A stretch of DNA of 64,000 bases from Paraherbaspirillum soli (GCF_042654985.1 NZ_JBHSMT010000026.1:363768-427767), one strand, 5' to 3'. Positions 8,697 through 16,739 are shown, numbered from the stretch's first letter. Made by a program: numbers and translations. Notes: generated from the sequence alone by a model not told the origin.

Positions 8697-9713
8697 ATGT
8701 TGAAGCAACTGGTTCGTTCCGTGATCGCCGTTGCCTTGCTCGCGCAGGGTGCGCAACTGGTGCAGGCGGCTGATTTTTCGCTGCTCAACGTTTCCTACGA
8801 TCCGACCCGCGAGCTGTATCAGGACTACAACCGTGCCTTTGCCAAATACTGGAAAGCCAAAACCGGCGACCAGGTCACGTTCAAGGCATCGCACGGCGCT
8901 TCGGGCAAGCAGGGGCGCTCGGTGATCGACGGTCTGGAGGCCGACGTGGTGACTTTGGCGCTGGCTTACGACATCGACGAAATTTCGGAAAAGGCCAAGC
9001 TGCTGCCGGCCGATTGGCAACAGCGGCTGCCGCATAACAGCACGCCGTACACCTCGACCATCGTGCTGCTGGTGCGCAAAGGCAATCCGAAAGGCATCAA
9101 GGATTGGGACGATCTGGTCAAGCCGGGCGTGTCGGTGGTGGTCGCCAATCCCAAGATTTCGGGCGGCGCCCGCTGGTCCTATCTGGCGGCGTATGGCTAC
9201 GCGCTGAAAAAGAATCATAACGACGACAGCAAGGCGCGCGACTTCATCTCGCGCTTGTACAAGAACGTGCCGGTGCTGGATTCCGGCGCGCGCGGCGCGA
9301 CCGTCACTTTCGCCGAGCGCGGTGTCGGCGATGTCCTGCTGGCTTGGGAAAACGAAGCCTATCTGGTGCAGGCGGAATTTGGCAAGGGCAAGTTCGATAC
9401 CGTCTTCCCATCGGTCAGCATCCTGGCCGAGCCGCCGGTCGCGGTGGTCGACAAAGTGGTCGACAAGCGCGGCACGCGCAAGATTGCGCAAGCCTATCTG
9501 GAGTATCTGTACAGCGCCGAAGGCCAGGACATCGCGGCGCGGCATTTCTATCGTCCGACCGATCCGACAGTGGCGGCCAAGTATGCGTCCACATTTCCAA
9601 AGTTGAGTTTGTTCAGCGTCGCCGACATTTTCGGCAGCTGGAAAAATGCGCAGAAAACGCACTTCAGCGATGGCGGCGTGTTCGACAAGATTTATCAACC
9701 CGGCGCGAAATAA
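8697..9713 (+). CDS. sbp: Sulfate-binding periplasmic protein
   Basis: A 338-residue ABC-transporter solute-binding protein that delivers sulfate (possibly thiosulfate) to the CysTWA importer. The signal peptide ends at LVQAA; the mature protein opens with FSLLNVSYDPTRELYQDYN, then SHGASGKQGRSVIDGLEADVVTLALAYDID, both sulfate-binding signatures. Later GARGATVTFAERGVGDVLLAWENEA is also conserved. Length fits Sbp/CysP. AGAGGGA precedes the ATG. It is unusual in being separated from cysTWA (17711-20546) by 8 kb. It is followed by REP-type repeats, then the molbindin genes. Sbp and CysP cannot be separated by eye. Confidence 0.92.
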   Translation: MLKQLVRSVIAVALLAQGAQLVQAADFSLLNVSYDPTRELYQDYNRAFAKYWKAKTGDQVTFKASHGASGKQGRSVIDGLEADVVTLALAYDIDEISEKAKLLPADWQQRLPHNSTPYTSTIVLLVRKGNPKGIKDWDDLVKPGVSVVVANPKISGGARWSYLAAYGYALKKNHNDDSKARDFISRLYKNVPVLDSGARGATVTFAERGVGDVLLAWENEAYLVQAEFGKGKFDTVFPSVSILAEPPVAVVDKVVDKRGTRKIAQAYLEYLYSAEGQDIAARHFYRPTDPTVAAKYASTFPKLSLFSVADIFGSWKNAQKTHFSDGGVFDKIYQPGAK

Positions 9714-9730
9714 TGCGATTGGTTCTCAAT

Positions 9731-9952
9731 GTAGGGTGGATGAGCGCAGCGTTATCCACCGATGGATGTGCCACATGTGTTTGACGCATTAAAAAGCGGC
9801 GGATAACGCTACGCTCATCCGCCCTACGCAAGGTGATTGAGCCGGGCAGTCGCGTAGGGCGGAAAAGCGCAGCGCCTTCCGCCGTTACCCGCCTCGAATC
9901 CACCGCAGGTGGCGCATCAACGGCGGATAACGCTGCGCTCATCCGCCCTACG
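9731..9952. repeat. Two REP-pair units (family R)
   Basis: Two units at 9731-9828 and 9854-9952. Each consists of one arm GTAGGGCGGAAAAGCGCAGCG (or GTAGGGTGGATGAGC...) and an inverted arm ending CATCCGCCCTAC, with a variable 35-40 bp middle. Each arm can itself fold (GGCGGA/TCCGCC). Both units are followed by the same CGCAAGGTG-TTGAGCCGGGCAGT flank, so the pair is a tandem duplication of about 122 bp. They separate sbp from the molbindin genes. Confidence 0.85.
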
Positions 9953-10011
9953 CAAGGTGCTTGAGCCGGGCAGTAGGTTTGTAGAGCCGACCATTACCCA
10001 CAGGAGAAAAG

Positions 10012-10227
10012 ATGAGTATCCAGGCAATCAATGTCCGCAATCAATTTCGAGGCAGAATCCAGCACATCACCGAGGACGAGGTGTTGTCCGCAATCGAGAT
10101 CGAAACACCCGCCGGCATCGTGTCGTCGGTGATTACCACGCGCTCGGTCCGGAATCTGGGTTTGGTGGTGGGATCGGAAGTGATCGCCTTGGTCAAGGCG
10201 ACCGAAGTGGCGATCGCCAAGCTGTGA
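10012..10227 (+). CDS. mop: Molbindin (Mop-domain protein)
   Basis: A 71-residue protein consisting of a single Mop/TOBE domain. Such proteins assemble into hexamers that bind molybdate or tungstate and buffer it in the cytoplasm; the same fold forms the C-terminal part of ModE and ModC. The signature runs from SIQAINVRNQFRGRI through TPAGIVSSVITTRSV to EVIALVKATEVAIAKL. AGGAGAAAAG precedes the ATG. It is followed after 37 bases by a paralogue about 70% identical by eye, indicating tandem duplication. No ModABC transporter is in the window. Confidence 0.9.
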   Translation: MSIQAINVRNQFRGRIQHITEDEVLSAIEIETPAGIVSSVITTRSVRNLGLVVGSEVIALVKATEVAIAKL

Positions 10228-10264
10228 ATTTTCAAGCTCCTATCAATTCGCTCAAGGAAAAATC

Positions 10265-10480
10265 ATGACCATCCAAGCCATCAACGTACGCAATCAATTC
10301 AAGGGAAAAATCAAGGAGATCATCGAAGGCACGGTGGTCTCGGAAGTCGACGTCGACACCCCGGCCGGGATCGTCACCTCGGTCATCACCACTCGCTCGG
10401 TCAAGGACCTGGGGTTGGAGGTGGGGACCGAAGTGGTCGCACTGGTGAAGGCGACCGAGGTGTCGATCGCCAAGATTTGA
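10265..10480 (+). CDS. mop: Molbindin (Mop-domain protein), tandem paralogue
   Basis: The second 71-residue Mop-domain protein, with the same start (TIQAINVRNQFKGKI), core (TPAGIVTSVITTRSVKDLGLEVG) and end (VVALVKATEVSIAKI). The conserved motifs for oxyanion binding are kept, so both copies should bind molybdate or a related oxyanion. CAAGGAAAA precedes the ATG. It lies in the same direction as sbp, the first mop and the EAL-like gene, with small gaps, suggesting co-transcription. The two could form mixed oligomers; that is inference. Confidence 0.9.
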   Translation: MTIQAINVRNQFKGKIKEIIEGTVVSEVDVDTPAGIVTSVITTRSVKDLGLEVGTEVVALVKATEVSIAKI

Positions 10481-10526
10481 ATCTTGTTCAATCCAGTCCT
10501 GTTCACCTAACGCATCGAGGTCGCCC

Positions 10527-11372
10527 ATGTCCTTTCCCGCGCTGGAACAATATCTGGCCCAATTGCACAGCAGCAGCCGGCGCGGCGCCCGCGGCGATAG
10601 CCGGGTCTGGCTGGATAACGAGGGGCGGGCGCAAGGCCGTTACTTCAATACCGCGCTGACTAGCGTGTTCCAGCCGCTGCGCGAGATTGCGGAGCCGGCA
10701 CAGATAGTCGGCTACGAGGGCTTTGCCCATAGCTATTCGGCCAGCGACAACGGTTTGTATCTATGGAAGCTGCTGGATCATGCGGCCAGCGACGATGAGT
10801 CGGTGGAACTAGATCGGCTGTGCCGCATGCTGCATGCGATTAATTTTTATCGGCAGCCGCAAGCCGCGGCCGGCGATCTGTTTTTGAGCGTGCATCCGCG
10901 CTTGCTGGCAGCGGTCGACAGCAATCACGGCATGGCGTTCCGGCGCATCCTGGCATTGCTGGGACTGCCGCATCAGCGGATCGTGCTGCAACTGCCGACC
11001 GTCACGGAAAACCAGGGCTGGTTGTTGAACTATGTGCTGGACAACTATCGGCGCAATCAATTTCGGCTGGCGATCAATGCCGACGATGTGACGCAGGCCG
11101 CGAGCTTACTGCAGCGGGTGCGGCCGGACGTGTTGAAGATCGACGCCCGCGGCGTCAATGATGACGATCCGACCAGGCGTTTGCTGGAAGACTGTGAAGC
11201 GCGCGCGATTCAGGTGGTTTTCAAGCGGCTTGAAAAAGAGCGCGACCTGGATGTTTTGCAGCGGCTGGCGCAACGTGCCGCGATGCCGCTGCATGCCCAG
11301 GGCTTCTTGTGGGATTTGCCGCAGGCTGCGCTGCGGGCATTGGCTGCGCCTGAGTTGGCTACATCTGCTTGA
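10527..11372 (+). CDS. Degenerate EAL-domain protein
   Basis: A 281-residue soluble protein with the outline of a c-di-GMP phosphodiesterase (EAL) domain. VFQPLREI and VGYEGFAHS match the opening and the EAL motif (EGF, glutamate kept), LFLSVHPRLL matches the NVSP strand, DDVTQAASLL aligns with DDFGTGYSSL (both aspartates kept, glycines lost), and VLKID is intact. The glutamate of the LEITE-like strand is replaced (VLQLPT) and the AEGVE motif reads FKRLE, losing a metal ligand. It is therefore probably a non-catalytic EAL protein that binds c-di-GMP or a protein partner. It begins 46 bases after the second molbindin gene and is probably co-transcribed. Confidence 0.75.
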   Translation: MSFPALEQYLAQLHSSSRRGARGDSRVWLDNEGRAQGRYFNTALTSVFQPLREIAEPAQIVGYEGFAHSYSASDNGLYLWKLLDHAASDDESVELDRLCRMLHAINFYRQPQAAAGDLFLSVHPRLLAAVDSNHGMAFRRILALLGLPHQRIVLQLPTVTENQGWLLNYVLDNYRRNQFRLAINADDVTQAASLLQRVRPDVLKIDARGVNDDDPTRRLLEDCEARAIQVVFKRLEKERDLDVLQRLAQRAAMPLHAQGFLWDLPQAALRALAAPELATSA

Positions 11373-11379
11373 ACAACAA

Positions 11380-11476
11380 GTAGGGCGGAAAAGCGTAGCG
11401 TCTTCCGCCGTTTTTAATGCCCCAAACACATGTGGCACATCCATCGGCGGATAACGCTGCGCTCATCCGCCCTACG
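11380..11476. repeat. REP-pair unit (family R)
   Basis: Arm GTAGGGCGGAAAAGCGTAGCG and inverted arm ending CATCCGCCCTACG, with a middle of about 40 bp containing CACATGTGGCACATCC. It starts eight bases after the EAL-like gene's stop and separates it from the convergent response regulator. Confidence 0.85.
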
Positions 11477-11508
11477 GACCCCAACGGACGGCTGCAGTTT
11501 CCGGTTTT

Positions 11509-12261
11509 TTACATCTGCTTGAATAGATGGATAAAACTGCGGCTCACTTCCAGTTTCTCGCTATGACCTTTGACCAGCACCAGGTGACGGCCCCGCAAAT
11601 CGCGGGTAATGCCTTCGATGGCGTTGACGTTGACCAGCGTGGCGCGGTGGATTTGCCAAAATAAATCCGGGTCCAGTTCTTCCGCCAGATCGCGCACCGG
11701 CTTGCGGATCAGCGCTTCATAGCTGCCGGTCTGAACGCTGGTGTATTTTTCATCCGAACGGAAAAACAGGATCTCTTGCACCGGGATCAGCCGCAACTGC
11801 TGGCCGATGCTGGCTTGAATCCACTGCAGGTAGTTCGGCTTGGTGGCGATTCCCATCTGCTTGGCCAACTGCGCCAGCATCGTGCTCATGTCGGCCGGCG
11901 CCGCGCTCAAGCGCGCTTTGAGGCGGGCCACGGTCAGGCTCAGACGGTCGGCTTCGGCCGGTTTGAGGACGTAATCGACTGCGCCTTGCTCGAAGGCTTG
12001 GATCGCATATTCGTCGTAGGCGGTAATGAACACGATATGGCTGCGGGTGCCGATCGCTTGCGCGGCTTCCAGGCCGGTTTTGCCCGGCATGCGGATGTCG
12101 AGAAAAGTGAAATCGGGTTGGTGCAGATTGACCAGTTCGATCGCTTCTTCACCGTTCTTGGCTTCACCGAGGATCTCGAGTTCCGGCCAGGCTTGACTCA
12201 GGCGCAGCCGGATTTGGTCGCGCATCAGGCGTTCATCGTCGGCAATAATGGCGGTTGGCAT
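11509..12261 (-). CDS. LytR/AlgR-type response regulator (REC-LytTR)
   Basis: A 250-residue two-component regulator. The start at 12261 (MPTAIIADDERLMRDQ) is the receiver-domain start; upstream codons fall in repeat A2 and are not protein-like. The receiver has the acidic pair DDE at 8-10, the phospho-acceptor aspartate in FLDIRMPGKTG at about 56, T in FITAYDE and K in VLKPAEAD. The LytTR DNA-binding domain fills the C-terminal 100 residues (LIPVQEILFFRSDEKYTSVQT, FWQIHRATLVNVNAIEGI). It pairs with the histidine kinase at 13222-14517, transcribed from the same strand. The target promoters are unknown; self-control of this operon is plausible. Confidence 0.92.
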   Translation of the reverse strand: MPTAIIADDERLMRDQIRLRLSQAWPELEILGEAKNGEEAIELVNLHQPDFTFLDIRMPGKTGLEAAQAIGTRSHIVFITAYDEYAIQAFEQGAVDYVLKPAEADRLSLTVARLKARLSAAPADMSTMLAQLAKQMGIATKPNYLQWIQASIGQQLRLIPVQEILFFRSDEKYTSVQTGSYEALIRKPVRDLAEELDPDLFWQIHRATLVNVNAIEGITRDLRGRHLVLVKGHSEKLEVSRSFIHLFKQM

Positions 12262-12291
12262 AGTTGAATTTTGGTGTGGAAGATTTTTTAC

Positions 12292-12424
12292 AGGCGCCTC
12301 AAAAAACCGTAGCGAGCGGCCCAAGGTCGGGGCGAGAAGCGCAGCTGTACGGAGGTACAGCGAGCATCACAGCCCCGAGATTGGCGGGCTTGCTAAATCC
12401 TGCAGTAGGTTTTTAGGGGCGCCT
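12292..12424 (+). repeat. Element A2 (family A)
   Basis: A 133-bp copy with ends AGGCGCCTCAAAAAACC and GGTTTTTAGGGGCGCCT. The interior matches A1 and A3 (GTAGCGAGCGGCCCAAGGTC, then GTACGGAGGTAC, then GAGATTGGCGGGCTTGC). It lies between the GIN-protein stop at 12430 and the response-regulator start at 12261, splitting what looks like a kinase-GIN-regulator operon. Confidence 0.85.
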
Positions 12425-12429
12425 GAATT

Positions 12430-13170
12430 TTATTTTTTCTTTTGTACTGACCCGGAACCGATCACCTTGGACGACACCTGCGGCTCGCCGCTATAAGTGA
12501 CGTCGCCGGAACCTGCAATCCTGACCGTCAGTTCCTTGCTGGCATAGACATGCGCATCACCGCTGCCGACCACCGAAACGCTGGTGTTTTCAGACAGCAG
12601 CGCGGGGCCGTCGAAACTGCCGCTGCCGGCGATCGCCACATTCAGGTCGCGCGTCTTGCCGTTGACCTTGATATCGCCGGAACCCGCGATGGATGCCTTT
12701 ACCGTGGGGGCGTTCAGTTCGCCGCTGACGCCACCGGAGCCGGACAAGGAGACATTGATCCTGTCTTTTTCGCTCAATTTGCCAGTCAGCTTGATGTCGC
12801 CTGAGCCGGCCACGCTCAAGCTGTTCACATCAGGTGCGGTGAGGTAGACATTAATCGGGTGATGACTACTGAAATGATGGCTGCCGAAAAATGAATCGTG
12901 CTTCATTCTTACCTGCAGCACTTTGTTTGTCTTCACCAGTTCCACCTGCGAAATGAGGCTTTCTTCGGCCTCAATCACCGCCGGCTTGACCGGTCCCTGG
13001 GTCAGATACACGTCGATGCTGTCTTGCAGTTCCAGTTGCTGGAATTCGCCTACCGTGCGTTCAGCTTTGGTCACATTGCCTTCGGCCATGGCATCACCTG
13101 TGCTTAAAAAAGGAATGATTGCGGCTGTCGTCAGTGCAAAGATCAGCGCAAAACGGGGTCTGGATTTCAT
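12430..13170 (-). CDS. Exported GIN-domain (DUF2807) protein
   Basis: A 246-residue secreted protein. The signal peptide (IFALTTAAIIPFLSTGDAMA) is followed by a right-handed beta-helical repeat region with the tell-tale AGSGD / SGSGG / VGSGD turns recurring about every 20 residues, the mark of the GIN domain formerly called head-GIN or putative auto-transporter adhesin. Early residues include FQQLELQDSIDVYLTQG, the family opening. Function in bacteria is not established; these proteins are often coded near LytTR systems or anti-sigma factors. It lies between the sensor kinase gene (52 bases upstream) and the regulator, so it is probably part of the same envelope-sensing unit. Confidence 0.85.
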   Translation of the reverse strand: MKSRPRFALIFALTTAAIIPFLSTGDAMAEGNVTKAERTVGEFQQLELQDSIDVYLTQGPVKPAVIEAEESLISQVELVKTNKVLQVRMKHDSFFGSHHFSSHHPINVYLTAPDVNSLSVAGSGDIKLTGKLSEKDRINVSLSGSGGVSGELNAPTVKASIAGSGDIKVNGKTRDLNVAIAGSGSFDGPALLSENTSVSVVGSGDAHVYASKELTVRIAGSGDVTYSGEPQVSSKVIGSGSVQKKK

Positions 13171-13221
13171 GTGCGATGGCTCCTGTGGAAAGTTGGAAAT
13201 GTCGGTTTTTTTTGAATCGCT

Positions 13222-14517
13222 TCAAGCAGCCTTGCTCTGGCTGGCCAATTGATAAGGCACTTCGATCGTCGCGCAGACGCCGCTGGGGCTGTTGGGCACG
13301 ATGACCAATTGGGCCTGATCGCCGTGCAACAGTTTGAGTCGATCGCGGATGCTTTGCAATCCCAGTCCGGTGCCGTTGCTGGGGACCGCGCCAAAGCCCA
13401 GGCCGTCGTCGGTCACTCTGACGCGCAGCTTGTTGTCGGCGACTTCCGCCAGGATGCGCAAGGTGCCGCCTTCGGTCTTGCATTCCAGGCCGTGTTTGAT
13501 GGCGTTTTCTACCAGCGATTGCAGCATCATCGGCGGGAACGCCGCGCTGCGCAGTCCATCCGAAACCTGGACGTCGACATTCAAGCGTTCCTCCATGCGC
13601 ATCTTCAACAGATCCAGGTAGGCCCGCACGATGTCGGTTTCTCGTCCCAGGTTGGTGACGGTGGCGGTTTCCCGCATTTGCGGCAACACGGCGCGCAAAT
13701 ACTGGATCAGGCGTTTCTGCATGGCCGATGCGCGAGGCGGATCGGTTTCGATCAAGTACTCGACCGAAGCCAGGGTGTTGAACAGGAAGTGCGGTTCGAC
13801 CTGCGCCTGGATCATTTGTATTTTGGCCTCGGACACCTGGCGTTGCAGGTTGGCGTGTTCGGCTGCCGCGTTGGCGGTGCGCGCCAGCGCTTCGGCGCGC
13901 TTCTTGCCGCCCATTAAAGCCTTGGTGCCGAACAAGCCGAGCACCAGCAACAGTACGAAGTTCTCAAACCATTGAGACGATTTTTTCTGATAGTGGGCAA
14001 CCCTTTTTTCCGCCTTGTCGTCGGCCTCTTCGTCGATCGCGCTAACCGCTTCGTCGATGGCGTTATTGACATCGCGTGCGGCGTCGGGCGGCAGCGGCAA
14101 GGGCGCGGGGGCTGCTGGCGGTGTCGGTGCTGTCGGTGCTGTTGCCGGGGCGGGCGGCGCCGGCGGAGTTGGCATGCTTGCCGCGTCCTGGCCGTCGTCG
14201 GTGTAGGTATAGATTTTGTTGATGCGCAGACCGTTGCCGTCGAGCTGGACGTTGGTATCGCCGTTGACGGTGGCTTTGATCGCTGCCGGGCTGTGTTTTT
14301 TTGACTTTTTATTTTCGATGAAAATGATGTCCTGATCCGACGAAAACAGGATGCTTTGCAAAATCCCGCTTGCGGTCATCGCCAGCACCGCAAACAGGAA
14401 AAATTTCCACCACGATAATTGCGCGACCCAGGTCGCAATCTTGTCAAAGGCGCGTGCCAGGTGGCTGAGGACGATGGCCGAGGTTTCCTTGAGTGCGGTG
14501 ACCGTTTCAGATTTCAT
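13222..14517 (-). CDS. LytS/AlgZ-type sensor histidine kinase
   Basis: A 431-residue membrane kinase, partner of the LytTR regulator. The ATG at 14517 is used. Domains in order: cytoplasmic N-tail, membrane helix at about 36-57 (WWKFFLFAVLAMTASGILQ), a periplasmic segment of about 110 residues with a long Pro/Ala stretch (about 112-145), a second helix near FVLLLVLGLFG, a coiled linker, then the His_kinase motif EPHFLFNTL with the phospho-accepting histidine near 245, and an HATPase with NAIKHGLE and DDGLGFG, GTGLGL. The Pro/Ala stretch and a short periplasmic NGDTNVQLDGNG region are unusual. The ligand is unknown; small secreted proteins coded just upstream are candidates. Confidence 0.92.
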   Translation of the reverse strand: MKSETVTALKETSAIVLSHLARAFDKIATWVAQLSWWKFFLFAVLAMTASGILQSILFSSDQDIIFIENKKSKKHSPAAIKATVNGDTNVQLDGNGLRINKIYTYTDDGQDAASMPTPPAPPAPATAPTAPTPPAAPAPLPLPPDAARDVNNAIDEAVSAIDEEADDKAEKRVAHYQKKSSQWFENFVLLLVLGLFGTKALMGGKKRAEALARTANAAAEHANLQRQVSEAKIQMIQAQVEPHFLFNTLASVEYLIETDPPRASAMQKRLIQYLRAVLPQMRETATVTNLGRETDIVRAYLDLLKMRMEERLNVDVQVSDGLRSAAFPPMMLQSLVENAIKHGLECKTEGGTLRILAEVADNKLRVRVTDDGLGFGAVPSNGTGLGLQSIRDRLKLLHGDQAQLVIVPNSPSGVCATIEVPYQLASQSKAA

Positions 14518-14624
14518 GTGTGGGCTCTTGTTGTGCGGCAACGTATCTAAATTGCCGCCATTTTAAACGCAAGGTGCGCGAAATAGCTGATCGCTATGAC
14601 TAACGGTAGGGCCAATAATGGCCG

Positions 14625-14891
14625 CTAATCGACGCTTGGCGCTGTCAGCGTAGTCGCTTCGGTCTTGGCGAGCGTGGTTTGCTTGTCGTTGCGGGTGTTT
14701 TCCGGCTGCGCAAAAGCCGCCTTTTCCGCGCGGCTCATGCGCTTTCCGATAATCGTGACGGTTGGCAGTTCGCTGGCAAGCACCGGGCTGGTGGCGGTCA
14801 GCGCCGGGCTGACGGCGATGGACAGGACGGCGGCGCTGATGAGGGCCGCGATCAACATCGTGGCGGCTTGCAGTTGGCGTGATGATTTCAT
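14625..14891 (-). CDS. Small exported protein with LPTVTIIGKRM motif
   Basis: An 88-residue protein of unknown function. It has an N-terminal hydrophobic segment (TMLIAALISAAVLSIAVSPAL) that is either a signal peptide or an anchor, then ELPTVTIIGKRMSRAEKAAFAQ and a polar tail. The motif is shared with the next gene upstream, which has it twice. GGGAGA lies just before the ATG. It lies 107 bases upstream of the sensor kinase start on the same strand and may be co-transcribed. The motif loosely resembles the V-V-V-x-G-x-R plug sequences of TonB receptors, but no family can be named. Confidence 0.65.
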   Translation of the reverse strand: MKSSRQLQAATMLIAALISAAVLSIAVSPALTATSPVLASELPTVTIIGKRMSRAEKAAFAQPENTRNDKQTTLAKTEATTLTAPSVD

Positions 14892-14930
14892 GATGGTTCT
14901 CCCAGCAGGCTGGATATCAATGATGGACGC

Positions 14931-15185
14931 TTATGCAGTGACTGCCGGCGTCAGGTTCTTGTTCATGCGTTTGCCGATAACCGTTACCGTCGGCAGTTGC
15001 TCGGCTTGTGCCAATGCGGCTTTTTCCTGCGGGCTCATGCGTTTTGCTATCACCGTTACGGTTGGCAATTGGCTGGCCTCGGCGCTTGCCGGCATGCTGC
15101 GGTTTGTGCCTGCAATCATGGCGATGCCGGTGGCCAGGGAAACGATTAACAGGATGGCGATTTGAAGTTGGCGTGCTGTGTTCAT
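14931..15185 (-). CDS. Small exported protein with two LPTVTVIxKRM motifs
   Basis: An 84-residue paralogue of the preceding entry. The start at 15185 is supported by a strong AAAGGAGC six bases upstream; an earlier in-frame ATG lacks this. A hydrophobic segment (IAILLIVSLATGIAMIAG) precedes SQLPTVTVIAKRMSPQEKAALAQ and then QLPTVTVIGKRMNK. The internal repeat suggests a short binding or processing unit. The two genes are 39 bases apart and were formed by duplication. Function is unknown; their location at the head of a LytS/GIN/LytR operon suggests an envelope role, which is inference. Confidence 0.7.
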   Translation of the reverse strand: MNTARQLQIAILLIVSLATGIAMIAGTNRSMPASAEASQLPTVTVIAKRMSPQEKAALAQAEQLPTVTVIGKRMNKNLTPAVTA

Positions 15186-15588
15186 TTGAAAGCTCCTTTT
15201 GAGTGGGTGACGTTGTTGCATGTCGTCACTTTAGATAAGCGCATCGGGAGCCGCCATCCGAATGCGACAGTCTGCAGAAATGCCGGGACAGAATTCAAAT
15301 TTGCCGTACTGAAATGCACGCGGTTGCGGGTTGTTATCGTGCTCGATACCGGCCTAGCGTGTAACTGCCTTAGGTCCGGTGCGGTTGCTGAGGTCGGCGT
15401 GGCTGTCCTGTTGCCGTTCTGCCTTTCCCAATCACTCTGTTTGCAATCGAAAATATTTCCTTAGTGATAATAGTTGTTTGATAACATGGCTCTCGATTTA
15501 CGGCGCAACCGTCTGTCAGAGCCGGTTTGCCGAACCGCGCAGCCTCGCGCCAGCGGGGCTTATCGATAGCAACTAGAGGGAGAAGGAC
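15186..15588 (+). promoter_or_regulatory. 403-bp divergent intergenic region
   Basis: No gene is supported here. It separates the minus-strand small-protein/kinase operon from the plus-strand LysM gene. A sigma-70-like pair TTGCAA (15441-15446), 18 bases, TGATAA (15465-15470) points toward the LysM gene. GAGGGAGAAGGAC directly precedes that gene's ATG and is a strong ribosome-binding site. Confidence 0.35.
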
Positions 15589-16329
15589 ATGACAACTATG
15601 AACAGGTCGAAACCCAAATTCGAGGATTGGCAAAACTACGTCAATCAAGGGGTGAACAATGCCAAATGGAATGTCTACGACTGCGAAATTCAAAGGGCAG
15701 TGGACGAGTTCAATCGCCACTTGCGCGACGTGGCCGGATATAGGCCGCTGGACTGGCAACTCATCAAGGCCATGACTTGGGTGGAGACTGGAGCGAAGGA
15801 CGAGGAATGGCAGACAAACCCGATGCAGATTGGCAATGACGGCGACCCGGGATTGAGGTCGCTATTGATAGGCAATGAGGGAGGAAACTTGATCCTTCCG
15901 CCTGCGTGGCGGGGCAAGCTAACGTACGGCACTGCGACCAACTTTGTCCCGCATAACATTCGTGCGGGCATAGGCTACCTGTTAATGCGCATGGCGAACT
16001 TCGCGATCAAGAACGTGCCGGATGCCGATACCCGTACTTATGAGCTGACGGTCAAGGCGGGCGATAACTTCGACAAGATCGCCAGGACGCAGGGCACGAC
16101 CATCGAATCGCTCAAGCAACTCAATCCAGGCGCGCATATGCTGCGTCCCGGTCAAGTGTTGAGGTACCGGAAAGCCGCGATGCGGAAAGTGATCGTCGGC
16201 TGGAAGTTCATCGCTCCGTCAAGCATTGCGTTCTATTACAACGGCGGCGGTGATGCGCTGTATGGCAAGAAGCTGGACTATGCATTTACGTTAGTCCGCA
16301 ATGGAAAGGCGGCGTTATGCACACAATAA
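15589..16329 (+). CDS. Lytic transglycosylase-like protein with LysM domain, candidate antibacterial effector
   Basis: A 246-residue protein with no signal peptide. Residues about 50-95 resemble a soluble lytic transglycosylase core: DWQLIKAMTWVETG (putative catalytic Glu66) followed by NPMQIGNDGDPGL, comparable to the E-S and GLMQI motifs of that fold. Residues about 151-195 form a LysM peptidoglycan-binding domain (YELTVKAGDNFDKIARTQGT, LNPGAHMLRPGQVL). A 50-residue unassigned tail follows. A cell-wall enzyme without an export signal, overlapping an exported small protein gene, fits a type VI or similar delivered effector with periplasmic immunity. No secretion gene is in the window. A phage-type or cytoplasmic role is possible. 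Confidence 0.7.
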   Translation: MTTMNRSKPKFEDWQNYVNQGVNNAKWNVYDCEIQRAVDEFNRHLRDVAGYRPLDWQLIKAMTWVETGAKDEEWQTNPMQIGNDGDPGLRSLLIGNEGGNLILPPAWRGKLTYGTATNFVPHNIRAGIGYLLMRMANFAIKNVPDADTRTYELTVKAGDNFDKIARTQGTTIESLKQLNPGAHMLRPGQVLRYRKAAMRKVIVGWKFIAPSSIAFYYNGGGDALYGKKLDYAFTLVRNGKAALCTQ

Positions 16330-16739
16330 AAATCGCTGGACTATGTCTGGCGGTTGCATTGACAAGCAATGCGGCAGCGGCTGATAAGCCATTTACCGGG
16401 AAATTTTTTGGCAATGGACGCGCTTGCTATGGAGGACTTTATGTCCGCTCAAGGACGATTGAATGGCATTCGACTTACAGCGCTTGCGAACGAGGTCGCT
16501 ACCAGGTTCTTGAGCAAGATATGAATGGAACGGAGCCCAGGATTGCCTACCTTCTAAAACAACGTAGCAAGCATTGTCGGTATGAGGTCATCGAGCTTTA
16601 TCAATACAACGATGAAGTCTGGAGTGCGAAGGGCTATCGCTCACTTGAGGCTTTCCAGAAAAAGGATTTGCCGGACTGGAAAAACTCGGCTCTGCCGGAG
16701 CGTGGGGTGTTGTTATGCGGGATGCACAAGACGGATTGA
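16317..16739 (+). CDS. Exported small protein, candidate immunity protein 1
   Basis: A 140-residue protein whose ATG overlaps the preceding gene by 13 bases, so the two are translationally coupled. The signal peptide (LCLAVALTSNAAAA) is followed by ADKPFTGKFFGNGRACYGGLYVR, IEWHSTYSAC, EPRIAYLLKQRSKHC and a final CGM. Four cysteines are shared with the next gene and probably form two disulfides in the periplasm. No known family is recognised. Coupling to a peptidoglycan-degrading protein, periplasmic location and duplication are the usual marks of immunity proteins. Confidence 0.75.
   Translation: MHTIKIAGLCLAVALTSNAAAADKPFTGKFFGNGRACYGGLYVRSRTIEWHSTYSACERGRYQVLEQDMNGTEPRIAYLLKQRSKHCRYEVIELYQYNDEVWSAKGYRSLEAFQKKDLPDWKNSALPERGVLLCGMHKTD

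Noticed and set aside
8649..9698. 349-codon minus-strand frame opposite sbp
   Set aside because: It is antisense to a well-conserved sulfate-binding protein gene and has no domain of its own.
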